Assembly (NCBI GenBank): GCA_035048495.1
Contig: CM068553.1
Coordinates: 1,123,259 to 1,187,258, forward strand
From: Euptelea pleiosperma
Lineage: Eukaryota > Streptophyta > Magnoliopsida > Ranunculales > Eupteleaceae
Reading direction: 5' to 3'
Length of the DNA stretch: 64,000 nt
Shown: one piece after another, positions 1 to 11,686 of the stretch
Layout: each line of letters opens with the position of its first letter
Position numbering within the stretch: the first letter of the stretch is position 1
Translations under genes and position numbers: made by a program
Notes under the pieces: model-generated
What the model saw: only the letters and a program-made list of their open reading frames with translations
What the model was told of the DNA's origin: nothing
The model's database searches: none

Positions 1-429
1 GAAGTTATTTCGTGCTTATCCGTCTCTTCTCTCCCTTACGAGATCACAAACACAAGCAAATTAATGGCTCACAGCAACCCTTTTGGTCCCTCTCTTCTGT
101 TCTTCTCTTTTCACACCGACACCATTAAATTCTGTGGTTTTCATGTGCTCATCAGTCATCACACAACACTAAGAAAAAAATGGAAAAAGAAAAGACCTGT
201 AATGGTGTTCTTCTCTCTTATGGTTTCGAATTTCGAAACAAACCAAAGTAATAAAATCATTCATATTTCAATAACTTATCGTCATCATCAATGTACCATC
301 GTCATCTTCTCATCAACATCTATATGGGTATATCTGAATAACAAAGGAAAAATAAACCCAAAACTCTACTGATTCTAAATTTTTAAACCTCACATACCCA
401 TTTAGGGTTAGGTTTTGTTGCACCATATT
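1..429. other. 3' flank of the SAUR gene, no gene seen
   Basis: This AT-rich stretch lies downstream of the SAUR stop codon and probably includes its 3' UTR. Reading frames here are short and low in complexity, and none resembles a known protein. No repeat family recognised elsewhere in the window occurs in it. Confidence 0.5.
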
Positions 430-771
430 TCAAGCCCCAAAACACCCAACATGATGATTGTGGTGATGGAGGGACTTCTCCCTATCAATCATACCCTGAA
501 CGTGCCGGAACTCCTCTACGTGACAAGGGATGGTGATTGTGCCCTTCTGGTCGAACCCATATTCATCCTCGGCTTCCTTCAACAATTGGATGAAGAGTGG
601 GTGATTGAAGTATATAACAGGGACTACGAACCTTTGCTGCTCCTCACCTTGACCCACCATGATTGCAAGACACCCCTTCGGGATATCTCTCACCTCCTTC
701 TTCCCGTGATGAAGATGGAGATGGGGAAAGTGCAGATGAAAGTTGAGGAGATGTTTGTCTCCACTGCCCAT
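430..771 (-). CDS. SAUR family auxin-responsive protein, SAUR32-like
   Basis: This is a small auxin-up RNA protein of 113 residues with no intron, as is usual for the family. SAURs are best known for inhibiting PP2C.D phosphatases and so promoting plasma-membrane H+-ATPase activity and cell expansion. The protein starts MGSGDKH, has a His-rich stretch, and then the SAUR core: DIPKGCLAIMVG, the QQRFVVPVIYFNHPLF segment, LLKEAEDEYGFDQKGTITIPC and VEEFRHVQ. The match is closest to the SAUR32 subgroup, which also starts MGSG. An in-frame ATG at 829-831 would add 20 residues (MALLSRLL...), but they are unlike the family, so I chose 771. Family assignment is firm; orthology to one named SAUR is inference. 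Confidence 0.93.
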   Translation of the reverse strand: MGSGDKHLLNFHLHFPHLHLHHGKKEVRDIPKGCLAIMVGQGEEQQRFVVPVIYFNHPLFIQLLKEAEDEYGFDQKGTITIPCHVEEFRHVQGMIDREKSLHHHNHHVGCFGA

Positions 772-1254
772 CTTAGACCACACAAAGAGGGCCTGGTTTA
801 CCCTTATAAGAAGACGAGAGAGAAGGGCCAAGGATCAGAACCTGAGATGGAGAGCTTGAAGAGGGTTAGAGAAGAGTCTATTAAGGATCTAGGAACGTTG
901 GTCATCATCAAAGGTTACAAAACATGCGAACCCAGAAGAGATGGAGAGGTTTTTGATAAGAAAAAAATAGAGAAAAGGGAAGGTGGGTTTATATAAGGTG
1001 TTGAAGAAGGGTTTCTTGCTTTATGCACAATGCGGTTTTCTGGAGAGCTGAAACCGTCTTATATTGGGAAATTTCCGTCCCGAGGGCTGCTTGATTTTTG
1101 GTAATTTAATAATAATTATCCCCTTATTAGGACCTGTTTGACTACAGTTTGTTAACGCGTTTAGAAAAAACCAACGTTGGAGCAGTCTGTCTGGCGATAC
1201 ATTTTTTTCCTGCAGTGTCCTCTCGTTGCAGCCTTGCAGGTCCCCTTGAAAATG
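772..1254 (-). promoter_or_regulatory. SAUR promoter and 5' leader with TATA box
   Basis: On the minus strand a TATATAA box lies at about 989-996, roughly 220 bp before the chosen ATG. Transcription would therefore start near 960 and leave a leader of about 190 nt. That leader contains upstream ATGs near 926 (a very short frame closed by TGA) and at 905 and 908, out of frame with the SAUR, as well as the in-frame ATG at 831. Nothing gene-like is seen between 1000 and 1254. Confidence 0.55.
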
Positions 1255-1535
1255 CACTCCATAAAGAGCACACTCTTTCCGGCCCACTAACCCAAGAGGT
1301 GGACCTACCCATCAAAAATCAGCTCGGTTGGTAATTTCTAGCCATTCGATTTAGAGTATGCAAAAAAAAAAAGCATGAAATCCATGGCTAGAATTCACCA
1401 TGACAAGTGCTTGAATTCAATGGTTGAAGTTCACCATTCCGGCTGATATTTGGTGTGTAGTCAAGGATTAGGCCAATCACTCATGGGTCAGTGGGCCCAA
1501 ATGACTGTGCCATGTGGCGCGTTTTCAGTATACCC
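1255..1535. repeat. Foldback MITE-like copy, family F1
   Basis: An imperfect hairpin. The left arm has CCCACTAACCCAAGAGGTGG, the AAAAATCAGC box and TTTCTAGCCATT. The right arm has the complements (ATGGCTAGAATT, GGCTGATATTTGG) and ends near GTCAGTGGGCC and GCCATGTGG. The same boxes recur in at least a dozen places in the window. No clear target-site duplication is visible for this copy. Confidence 0.6.
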
Positions 1536-2349
1536 TATCTGTCTAGTAGGAAACGTGGAGAGAGTGGCAAAGTGAGGACACGTGGCTGGTTGTGGGGTGG
1601 CGCCATGTGATTGGCCTCTGCTTCAAAAATCCACTGGTTCAAAAATTTTCTACATTGAGGTGACGTTCACATGAGGGACAGCCAATAACAGGTCTCGAAC
1701 ATGTCCAACTAGACATCGTGGTGTCACGTCAGCTTTGTTTCTACGTACTTTCCGTTACGAGAGGGGTAATTCGGATCCCTGAAGAAGAAAAAAAAATGTA
1801 AAATTGCTTAAATGGGCTTCTCATTTTATTCCCAGCCCACCACAAACGTGGAGAATAAAACTCAGAGCCGAGTGACCAAACTGCCCTTTTCTTCTTCCTA
1901 AATACCTCTCTTAGACCAAAAAAAATCAGGTAGGCGGGCCGGATACAAAAGCGGCTCTGCGGATGTCATTGTCCAAGAATTTTCTAGAGAGAGACAGAGA
2001 GATGATACCTTGTGCGTGCTTCATATGTATAGAAATCCTTACACCATAGATCACGAATGTTCAGCCTCTGGCCCACATCTTGGTTTCTTCAATCATCATA
2101 ACGCGTGCCGATCAAAATGATGAAAACCATGTGTGATAATCAGGAAAATTTATTGACATCAATGCAGGGAAATCTATTGATCAATGCAATATCTATTGTC
2201 TTAAAATCTTGGTTGAGCAAGCCTTGTGAAATAGGGCCGTCAATGGATCAGGTTGGTATCAGATTGGATCACGGTTATAGATTTCGACCCAATCCAGTGG
2301 ACCCAATGCTTTGATCCAAATCGGATCCAATAAGCTATAGGAGCTTTAT
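1536..2349. other. Intergenic, nothing recognised
   Basis: AT-rich intergenic DNA with a short (GA)n tract near 1984-2000. No reading frame resembles a protein. Confidence 0.4.
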
Positions 2350-3455
2350 CGGATAGGATTGGAGCAACCTAATCTATATAACAAAACAGAGAAGTTGTCT
2401 CCCCCTCTTATCTATTTAGACAAAGAAGGGCTGAGATCTTATCCCCCAAATAGATGGTGGATCTCAGCCATTCACACCCAATTTTGACAAATGCTTTGTT
2501 GGAGAGTGCCGTGGGCACTGGCCACCCACTATCTATATAACAAGTGACAGTGGTTGTCTTATACCCCTCTTATCTTATATGGCTTCAATAATGAGTAGCT
2601 GAGATCCACTATGCTTCATATCAATGGCTGAGATTAACTCCCACCCGATTTTCACAAACACTTTGTCGGAAAGTACCGTGGGCACGGGCCACCCATGCAT
2701 ATAAGAAGACAACTCAGTTGTATTCTCTTATCTTATCCATCTATCTAATGTGGACGGTTAGATAAAGAGTGGTTGAGATCAAATCCATCGATTTAATGCG
2801 GATGGTTAGATTTCAGCCACTCAATCCGCCTCATTTGACCTCTATTTATTCAAAATTTGAATTTCAACACCGTTATTTTTTGTTATTTATGTTATTTTAC
2901 TATTTCTCCCTTTGCGCGTTACAATCCGTTATAACAGCCGTTGTAATGGAAAAAACGGTAACACCCCAGTCCGTTATACCGTTCGAGTGCCGAAGGCACC
3001 CAATTTTTACAAACCCTTTTGTCGGAGAGTGCCGTGGGCATGGGCCATTTACTATTCTATATAACAAAACACATTGGTTGTCTCCCTACTTATACCTCCT
3101 CTAATCCTCCCCCAAATGGACAGTGGATCTCCGCCACTCACCTGATTTTGGCAAATTCTTTGTCGAGGAGTGCCGATGGCACGGGGCACTTACTAGTATT
3201 GAACATATCTGAATGATATATGCTTGCAAAATTTGAGTTATATAGAAGACAAAATTTCGACCAAGAAGTAGTATCAGTTTTGCTAAGGGAGCTCAGTTGT
3301 CTCCCCACTTATACCCCCTCTTATAAACTTCAATAAAGAAGGGCCAAGATCTTATCCCCCAACTGAACGGTGGATCTCAGCCACTCACACCCGATTTTGA
3401 CAAATATTTTGTTGGGGAATGTCGTTGGCACGGACCACCCACTAGTATATATACA
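2350..3455. repeat. Cluster of five diverged repeat units with GAGTGCCGTGGGCA core
   Basis: The same block occurs five times. It consists of CTATATAACAA, then TTGTCTCCCCACTTATACCC, then GGTGGATCTCAGCCACTCAC, CCGATTTTGACAAA and TTTGTCGGAGAGTGCCGTGG, then GGGCCACCCACT. The core motif falls near 2499, 2665, 3021, 3161 and 3411. Spacing is irregular (about 140-360 bp), partly because another repeat (2900-2990, with CCGTTATA palindromes) interrupts it. A sixth copy lies inverted at 48567-48690. The type of element is unknown. Confidence 0.6.
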
Positions 3456-5062
3456 AGTATTGCGGGGTTAAAGTTTGAAGAAAAAAATTACAAAAGCCAC
3501 TTAATTAAGATTTTCCTCAAAAATTTTGATTCAATCTTATAAAGTTTTTACTCAAAAAACCCAAAGTATCTTAAACTTTTAAAAATATCAAATGATTTTG
3601 AGTTCAAAACTCACAAGTCTTAAACTCTTGCTTTAACACTAGTTATATACATGAGGTCTTGGGTTCAAAACCCACTAGTCACAATATTTAAAACTTTATA
3701 ATTTACAATCCAATAGCTTATCGAATTATGATTCTTTGATTTAGACCCAATCCAATGGCAGGCCAATACCTCAATTCAGACTAGATATTATTGGATCGGA
3801 TCACTAGGGAGACCCGGTACATCAAAACCACAATGCATAAAATGACAATTTCATGTAAACTCTACTGTCCAATGCGTGGGAACTTAATTTTAATATGAAA
3901 ATCACCCAATGGAAGTTCCTAACCGTGTGATCAGTTTCCTGTGTTATGAGCAGTCAGGAAAAGTCATATACATCCATCCATGTGTTAGGATCTTTACTAG
4001 GCCTCAAGGCGCCATTTCCTCTCAAAAAGATATATTGTCAAGAAGGGGCAAACTTTAGCTTTTATACTAGGATCGACATCACACCTTACAGGGCTTCACG
4101 ATTCGATCACGTGATCAACCTCGCACCCGCGGGCCCTACGATTCGATCTCGTGAGCCTTTAACTCTAACGGCGATTGACTTCGCACACCCGGCTCTTACC
4201 GTGCGCTTAGGAAGCGGCATTATTTAACCCCAACACCATGTGCACATTCTATAACCAGAGGATGAGGTAATAGGTGACCCATCAGTTATGAGGTAATAGC
4301 TTGTACATTAGACCATTCCTTTAATATCGAGGCTTATAAACCGGCACCCACAATATTTTGTCCATTATGAGATGGGTGTTGTGTATCTTTTTATTTTAAT
4401 ATTGTATTGCGGTTAGCCGTTTAAACTTTATAAACGTTACACCCGTTATATGTGTCACGGGAAAGATTCCTAATTCTCATTTCAGTTCAAATTCCCATCT
4501 CCACCAGATCAAGCTCCATCATCCTCAATGGACCCCCCTGACGCCCCCACATACCCACGTACTGTATTATCTACAGATCTCGAAAATTCTCCGAAATTAT
4601 GATCCAGTAAGCAAGGAAGTGGGAGTGAGTGAGCCATCGAAAGTGGGTTTGCTTTTGAACAAAGGAAAAAAAAAAAAAAAAGGGAGGTGTTAGGAAGTTG
4701 TCTTGGAACATTCATTTAATGTTATTAGTTGAGAGACAGAAATTAGAGGACGGTAGTGAAGGTAAGAGGGCACTAACAGTAAATTCTCCACTAGTCCTTG
4801 GGGACCATCATTAGTCTTACGCGTGCGCCGGCCAATGTACTTCCTTCTACTTGATTCAGGCCCAAGTTTTAGGGAACCAGACCTTTCTTTAGTCAAAAAA
4901 GGCGCACAGATTACAGTCGAAGTTTTCAAAATGTGGGGCTATCATGTTCGATGGGCCCTAGGTCCGAATTGTACACAGATCACTGACTTAATGGTCCCTA
5001 GTTTCCCATCTTTCAATTGGGGCATTGGACATTGATCAAAATCAGATTCATTTGATCACATC
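3456..5062. other. Intergenic, nothing recognised
   Basis: AT-rich sequence with a poly(A) tract near 4664-4681. Short frames of up to 93 codons are present but show no family resemblance or coding character. Confidence 0.4.
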
Positions 5063-5279
5063 TATTGCTATCCCACGCTTAATCGCAAAAAAGAGCCGTG
5101 TGATTGAGCCATGGACGGTCAGATTCAAGAGATCCAGGTCTTGGTGACACTGTGGTAGTGACTTTATTAATACCCAAATGACTGTTTTACCTTTTGCAGG
5201 TGTTGCCATGTGGACCATGGATCTCTTGAATCCAATGGTCCACACATGGCTCTTTTTTGCGGTTAGGCATAGCATAAAT
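5063..5279. repeat. 217-bp foldback element
   Basis: The two ends are inverted copies of each other. The left arm has CGCAAAAAAGAGCC followed by GATTCAAGAGATCCA. The right arm carries TGGATCTCTTGAATCC followed by GGCTCTTTTTTGCGG, and outer matches extend to TTGCTAT and ATAGCATAA. The unpaired centre is short. It is probably a non-autonomous DNA transposon; I could not find a convincing target-site duplication. Confidence 0.65.
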
Positions 5280-6537
5280 AATGATATAAATAAAGAAATC
5301 AAAAAATGAAAAGAGATAGAGGAGACGAACAAGGTTTACCAGGTTCGTCGCTTGACAGCTTACAACAAGCCCCAAGCATGAACTGCTGCCATATATGGCA
5401 AGGTATGGGTTTGGGCCCGGGAAATGGCCCGCGAAATATGGGCTAATAGAGTCTGGTCTAGGAATCTAAGATGATTGCTATTGATTCGAACAATGGTAGT
5501 CGTACATGGTTTATTTTGATGAAAAATAAAGAGAATACCAAACAAAATAAAAAATCAGTAAAAAAAAAATAAAGGGATTTTGATACTTTGCAAATTGTGG
5601 GAATACTCAAAAACTTGATCTTAGAATACTTAAAACTTTGATACCATGATACTAAACTGATTTATTAAATACTCAAGTGAAGTGAGAACTAAAAAGAAAA
5701 GATGATGAGCAACTGATTCGACTTAAATCAGATGGTCCCTTAAAAAGAATATGAGACTCATTGGGCCAAGACAAAATGGGAGGTGAGCATCTTTTTGCCT
5801 CTTAGACTTGGGCTATATGAGTCCTCGAGCAAAGGGATGTGAGAGCCTCTTCTGGGCCTAAAATGCTTAGGTTTTTGAATGTCCCCAAACAAAATTTTCA
5901 AACACGAGAATTTCAAAAATACAAAGAAAGAAGTGGTTGCAATAGAATTTTACAATAGAGAGAAAACCTTGTCTAGAACTAAGAGTCTATGATGAATGAT
6001 AATGACAAGTGTGACAAATTGGCTTAAAAATTATATTTTTATGGAGTAAATACTTTTTAAAATCAGTCATCCAAACAATCTATTATTTTGAAAAAAGTCT
6101 GTGTGGAAAAAAAAATTACTTTTCCAAGTCTAAAAATGGCGATCCAAACACCCCTAAAGAGCACATATATAAAATAAATTTGAAAAAGTAGAAACTCATG
6201 AAATTGTCGGGCTTGGGTGAGGTGATTTTTTTTTTTTTCGGGGGTAGGTAAGCGTGGGTTAGGCAGGACCACTACCAGAAATTAATAAGGAATAAGAAGA
6301 TTCAGTCTCTAATAAATAGGCCCATTTGCATCCTTGGTTACAATGATCAACGAATCAGAAGAAAATGAGTGGGAATGCGACGAAGTTTTATTTATTTATT
6401 TATTTATTTCAATGAGCATATGAAATGTGTGAGATGCATCAAGGTTATTGATTTCGATACGCATATGAAAGAACGTTGGTCACTAAATTTCCTTCGGTAA
6501 AAATTGTCACAACTAAAAAAAAAAAAATCACCCAGTT
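5280..6537. other. Intergenic, nothing recognised
   Basis: AT-rich sequence with an ATTT microsatellite near 6389-6408. No gene or transposon signature was found. Confidence 0.4.
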
Positions 6538-6752
6538 ATTGCACTTTTAAAAGGGCCGTTACCATTTTTCCATTATAACGAATTGTAACGCTCAGGGGCA
6601 AAAATGGAAAATAATGGAAATAACGGAAAAATTGAAAAGAAACGGAAAAAAAATGGAAAAATGGCTGTTTTTTTATCACAAAAATTTCCAGAAAATAACA
6701 GCCATTATTTTCTGGGCATTTTAACGGTACATAACGTAACGGTGGAGGCGAA
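6538..6752. repeat. Dispersed repeat with GTTATAACGG-type palindromes
   Basis: The sequence has CCGTTACC at one end, GCTCAGGGGCAAAAATGG inside, and TTTTAACGGTACATAACG at the other end. The same design, including the GGGGCAAAAA segment, returns at 56936-57207, and shorter pieces occur near 2900-2990, 24960-25010 and 31281-31358. Short reading frames inside are not coding. Confidence 0.5.
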
Positions 6753-8230
6753 TGGGCCAGACCACAATAGGTTTCCAGCCAGAATTTGAATTGTGCATTT
6801 TGTTGGGCCTATTCAACTATAGAGAAGGCCAGGCCCAGAATTGGACCATTTAAGCATTTACGCCCCTATTGAAAACTGAATCTTGGATGGGCCATCAATG
6901 TTGGGCCTGGCATAAGCCTCTTATTAGTCAAAAGTCAGGTCTAGGCTTGGCTTAGAAATCCTTTAAACTAGAGCTAGGAGTCCACGGTTTGGTAGGTTCG
7001 GCCCAAGCCCCACTAAAAAGCACGGCCACGCGTGAGTTGCAATGGTGGGCATCCCTTGTACCTGTGACTCTCATCTCTTTCGATCTATTCATGGCAAGAA
7101 GCATAAATGCAAACTGCACGCTCACATGGCCTTCGCGGGGAGAGAGAGTTCTCTCATCGTAATTATTTTATAGTTGGTAAGGCTGAAGCTGGTCAAGGCA
7201 TGGTCCAGCTGCAGTTTAATTATGATGCTATAAAGAACACTATTCTGGTAGTTTCCCTTAACTACCTTGGAAAAAAAAAATAATGTCCCGCCAGTTCATC
7301 GAAAAGACGAAAACAATATTTAGCTTTGTCAGAAGACGGGAATATTCTGTGGGCCTGCCTTCTGAACGGCGGCTTTTGAATAAGCCAAACATCGTTTTTT
7401 ATGTTGGTCCCACACATTAAATTAATTCTCCAACCACCTTCCATGTATAGGTAGCAGTCCCTAACGTGCAATTGGACCATTTCGGGCTTGTTTGGACTCT
7501 TGAAATCGTTTTTGCGTGACACACCCCCCCACGACACACACACAAAAAAAAATGACAAGTTTTGCAAGAAAATTACAAAAATATATTTCTGGCTAGTGGG
7601 CTCCGATCCTGATTCAGAACGGGATGGGCCGAGACTTCGAACTATGACTGGTTCACCAACCATCACCTACTCGGATTGGGGGCATGAAACCGGGAATGAA
7701 ACAGTCCAAATCAGGCACCTAAGAGGTGCACCAGATAAAACTGGGATATTGTTGAGGGGAAGGGTATCACACAAATCATCAGTGGCTGTCAATCAATACA
7801 TGTTGCGGAAGGCCCATTGCAATTTTTAATTATTATCCTCAAATGTGGCCTAAACGTAAGGCTGCAACTTGGGTGGGCCCAACCCAAACTTGACGGGCTC
7901 AACTTGACTGAGTCAGGCTTGGGTTAGGTTTACAAAACTTGGGCTCAGGCTTGAGCCTGTTTTTTAGAGCCCTATTGAAACTTGGATTTGGATCGGGCTG
8001 AGGCCTCATATGGATGAAAGCTCTCGGGACTGGAGGCTGCTGGATCGGTCCAATCCAGAGAACAAGATCGGTCTATCTCGCCCCATACAAAGTGAGACTC
8101 CTTTGTAAAACAGTGATCTCGTGGTGAGGCAGAGCCTGTTTGGGGCTCCAATTCCGATCCTGATTGCCTGATCCAGACTGGGATCGGCCGAGACTTTGAA
8201 CTATGGCAAATAACTCGACCAAACCCAAGT

Positions 8231-8261
<31 letters not shown>

Positions 8262-8815
8262 AGAATGTGTTAAACATACAAAACCACTCGCACAACCATG
8301 CTAGGCACACAGGCAGAAGAAGATAAGTACATAAGCAACACTTGGACGAAAAAGAGCAAGCTCCATTCTCCTTATTAATAAATAAAAAAATCGTTTTATT
8401 TTGAGAGTAATAGAACATCAAACTCATATAAATGGGCCATTGATACTCTCTCTCTCTCTCTCTACAACAAATAGAATTTGTACCTACGTACGAGGGTATG
8501 GCGGATGATGATCATAACGTTATTTTGCAAATCAAAGTTTTCTCGAAATTGATAAACCGTAGCAATATATTACAATATTTAACACCGCGATGCACCACAA
8601 CATCTGTAACCTATGAACCTGCGAATGTGATCTCAAATCTTACAAATCAAATAAATAGAATCAAACATCACTCAAAAGTTCCCAATTTTTTTTTTAATCT
8701 CTTTTTTTAGTTTAAAGGGCAAAATTCAATGGGGGAAAAAAAAGAAAAAGAAAAGAGCGAACCTCGGTACAAACATATATCCTCAGAGTAGGCAAAAAAG
8801 TGCCGTTGAGACAAT
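6753..8815. other. Intergenic with microsatellites and repeat fragments
   Basis: (CT)n tracts lie at about 8235-8261 and 8446-8462. The segment near 7858-7960 begins GGCTGCAACTTGGGTGGGCC, like the end of the hAT element at 27461-28921. Two related CCGATCCTGATT...GAGACTT segments lie near 7603 and 8154. No gene was recognised. Confidence 0.4.
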
Positions 8816-9847
8816 TTAAAATCCCTGCTGTGTCCTCCTCGCCGGTTGCAACAGCGTTTTATCTCCCAACCCTTGTTCCACTCGCACCCGTTTTTCTCTC
8901 TCATCGGGAATCCACCGGCAGCTCTCTCCTCCGACAGCCAAAGCGTCTCTAATTGGCCTAATGACCAAAATGCCCTCCCCAACCACGGCACACAAAAACA
9001 CAGCGAGGAACCCCACGAGGGCGAGCCCATCGAAGGCTGCATCATCTGGATTCCAGATTGCCAATATGGTAAGAAACAAAACCTGCGTCGGCAACGATAA
9101 CAGTACCGCAAATGCTAGCGCGTAGATTCGAACCCTCAACCCCTTATTGATCACAAGAGAAACCACTCTCAAACACGCCAATAAGAAAAACAACACGTAA
9201 ACAACTCCAAATGCACCAGAGATTAGCGTACTAAACAAAGGGTACGCGCACAACACCGTATCACTGTCATTCAAGATCACAAAACTCCTCACAAAGATCT
9301 CTGGTAACGTCTCCTCTGGATGAAAAACCTCGGACGCGAAGTACACGAAGAACAACTGCAAAAAGAAAATGGGGAGGCAGAAGAAGAAGACTATTGATAT
9401 GGCGGTGAGGGAGGTGTGAGCAAGATTCCTTTTATTGATGGAAACGTTAACGAGGAAGAGAACGGTGACCAAGAAACCAGGCTCGAAGAGTCCTTGGGAC
9501 AAAACGACGTGGATCTTGCACAAGTTTGCTTGTTTGGTTAGCGTTAGATAAGGGAATAAAGGGAAGATGTGGCGTCGGAGGAGAGGGAGACGGAGGAGTT
9601 CGCATAGTGCCCAGAGAGAGATAAAGGAGACAAGAAGCATACGGACGGTCCAGATAGAATTGAAGTCTTTGAGATGATGAGATTTCCGGGTCTTGAAACG
9701 AAAGAAGATGATGAAGGAGAGGGAGAAGAGAGAGAATAAGAAGAGGGCGCAGATGAAGGAGAGGGTGGTGAGATCGGAGAAGGAGTCGAGCAGTAATGGT
9801 AATGATGGTGGGACCATTGCCCGTCTGATTGTGATGATGATGGGCAA
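8816..9847 (-). CDS. Conserved plant multi-pass membrane protein, function unknown
   Basis: An uninterrupted frame of 343 residues. A better start may be Met11 (MVPPSLPLLL, codon ending at 9817), because relatives that I recall begin this way; that would give 333 residues. About seven hydrophobic segments can be seen, near residues 26-50, 68-90, 115-135, 145-172, 203-228, 239-262 and 272-296. Conserved-looking soluble pieces include FNSIWTVR, ANLCKIHVVLSQGLFEPGFL, NDSDTVLCAYPL and GESCRW near the C terminus. I recognise it as a plant-specific family of about 7-TM proteins with no established role. No catalytic motif is visible, so I assign no function. The gene is clearly real; membrane location is inferred from hydropathy. 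Confidence 0.85.
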   Translation of the reverse strand: MPIIITIRRAMVPPSLPLLLDSFSDLTTLSFICALFLFSLFSLSFIIFFRFKTRKSHHLKDFNSIWTVRMLLVSFISLWALCELLRLPLLRRHIFPLFPYLTLTKQANLCKIHVVLSQGLFEPGFLVTVLFLVNVSINKRNLAHTSLTAISIVFFFCLPIFFLQLFFVYFASEVFHPEETLPEIFVRSFVILNDSDTVLCAYPLFSTLISGAFGVVYVLFFLLACLRVVSLVINKGLRVRIYALAFAVLLSLPTQVLFLTILAIWNPDDAAFDGLALVGFLAVFLCAVVGEGILVIRPIRDALAVGGESCRWIPDEREKRVRVEQGLGDKTLLQPARRTQQGF

Positions 9848-10397
9848 TAGATGGAGATGTTATTCTTCATTGATGGATTGCAGCTATTTTGTGAGAAAGG
9901 GGGAAGGGAGAGATGGAGAGAGGGAGAGAGAGAGACAGGGGGGTATTGGAATTGGTACTGCCCCCCCCTTCCCCATATTCCAACCGACGGAACCAGGCTG
10001 GTGCACAGCTTGCGATTACGTAGTTTTTGGGAAGAGGGAGTCGTGGTGTTATCAATTGGGGCCTACCATTTCGGGATTGGACGGTTAAGAACTTACAGGG
10101 AATGGAATTTCTTTCTATTTAAGGGAGTATTACACAACTGTGACCTTAGGTTACGTCCAGCCCTTCCCCACACACATTCGTGGACAACTCTTTGCCGTCC
10201 TCTTTTGCCCACTCATGTTTCCTTTTGCTCGACCTACCTACTTACCCACTAACAGTTGGATTCGATTACTGAATAAATTCTCAAATCCAACAGCTAGAAA
10301 TCATTCCATGACAGGTATCGAATCAAACACCTAGAAATTACCAGCAAATATGATTTTGGTTTGTAGGTTTACCAAGGGTTGGACGTGATGTTCTTTG
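9848..10397 (-). other. Upstream region of the membrane-protein gene
   Basis: The first 100 bp are (GA/CT)-rich (about 9896-9941), typical of a plant 5' leader with pyrimidine patches on the minus strand. No protein-like frame was found. Confidence 0.4.
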
Positions 10398-10786
10398 ATG
10401 CAGACTTCTGTATCAAATTTTTGATGCTGAAGTCCTTCAAATTGAAATGTAGTATACTCGTTCGGGCCCACTTGTCCCCCTGAATGTTCTACACACCAAG
10501 AATCAGCATGATTGGTGATTTCTAGCCGTAGGATTTAACCATTTTTCATCACGGGCTTTATGAACGGGCCTGTGAGTTTGTTCCAAGCCCATGATGAAAA
10601 AGTGCTCAAATCCAATGGCTAGGGAATCACTAATTACACTGATATTTGGTGTGTGGGTCCACCAAGGTATGACCAAACATTCAGGGGGCAGTGGGCCTGA
10701 ATAAGTCTACTACGTGGCAAATTGAGGGACTTCTGCATCAAAAGTTTGAATCTGCATCAAAATTTTGATACAGAAGTCTGTATCAT
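10398..10786. repeat. Foldback element with GATGCAGACTTCTGTATCAA ends
   Basis: The outer ends (GATGCAGACTTCTGTATCAA at the left; its inverse at 10762-10786) enclose an F1-like hairpin. Its boxes include CACACCAAGAATCAGC, TTTCTAGCCGTAGG, CATCACGGGC and the inverse CCCATGATGAAAAA, and TTTGGTGTGTGG. The right end carries the terminal motif twice. No clear target-site duplication was found. Confidence 0.65.
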
Positions 10787-10844
10787 GGATTTTTTCGGGT
10801 TGGACCCACCTTGGTGGATCCAAACATTCATGGGGTCAATGGCC

Positions 10845-11208
10845 CCAAAGAAACTTGCCTGACCGTCGACGCCCACAATATGAGACACGTGGCACACTCT
10901 TAGAGGATGATGACGTATGGATGTTTAGCCAATCCCTAGGTGGGCCTACAAACTAAAAAATCAGCCTGATTAGTGATTTCAAACCTTTGGATCCTTGTAT
11001 CACAAATAATGGTCAATAATGCTCAAACTCCATTGTTTAAAATCAACCAATGAAAATGACTTTAATCCAAGGCTTAGAAATCAGTAATCAGGTTGATTTT
11101 GTTTTGTAACTCCACCTAGGGATTGGCTAAACATCCATACGGTCAACGTCCTTTAAGAGTGTGCCACGTGGCTCATATTGTGGGCGGTCGGTCAGGCAAG
11201 TTTTACTC
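10845..11208. repeat. Foldback Mutator-like MITE, family F1
   Basis: A long hairpin of about 360 bp. The left arm carries AAACTTGCCTGACC, CCCACAATATGAG, CACGTGGCACACTCTTAGAG, GTATGGATGTTTAGCC and TAGGTGGGCCTACAAAC. The right arm carries every one of these as the inverse and ends GGCAAGTTTTACTC. Family members with clear 9-bp duplications (24317-24573, 33813-34197) allow this one to be placed by homology. Flanks (CCCCAAAG and CCCAAAAAG) may be a degraded duplication. Confidence 0.75.
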
Positions 11209-11686
11209 CCCAAAAAGTGCAACATGGCATTTTGGAAAATTTTCAAACGTGGAAACAGATCGTGTTCGTCCCAATAACAGCAAATTTTAACCTAAAGGAT
11301 GCAATGAACCTGAACCCCCAACCGTTGCATGTGCACCACGTCCTGAATCGTGCTTATAGACGGTAATTTAGGATTTCAATGGGCCTAACTCACTCAACGG
11401 GCTTCAAAGTCCAGCCGCCTAGATCCAGGTTTGGGCTGCAGCTTAGAACTGCGCAGTTAGCTAAACTCCTTAAGAATTATTATCTAAAACAGCCAGGCTT
11501 GGGCCTATTATGTTGAATCCATACATACAATGCAAATGTGCCAAGCCCAAACGCCTCATGACTCATGAGCGCCAACCCATAAGTACATAAAGACATCTAT
11601 GCACAATTTCATTAAAATCTCCTGTTTGTGGAAGACAAATTAATTCCAGGCTTGGAAAATCTCATTTTCTCGGGAAAATCTTTTAA

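Noticed and set aside
415..996. A 193-codon plus-strand frame near the left end
   Set aside because: It is the antisense shadow of the SAUR gene on the minus strand; the SAUR motifs explain the open frame.
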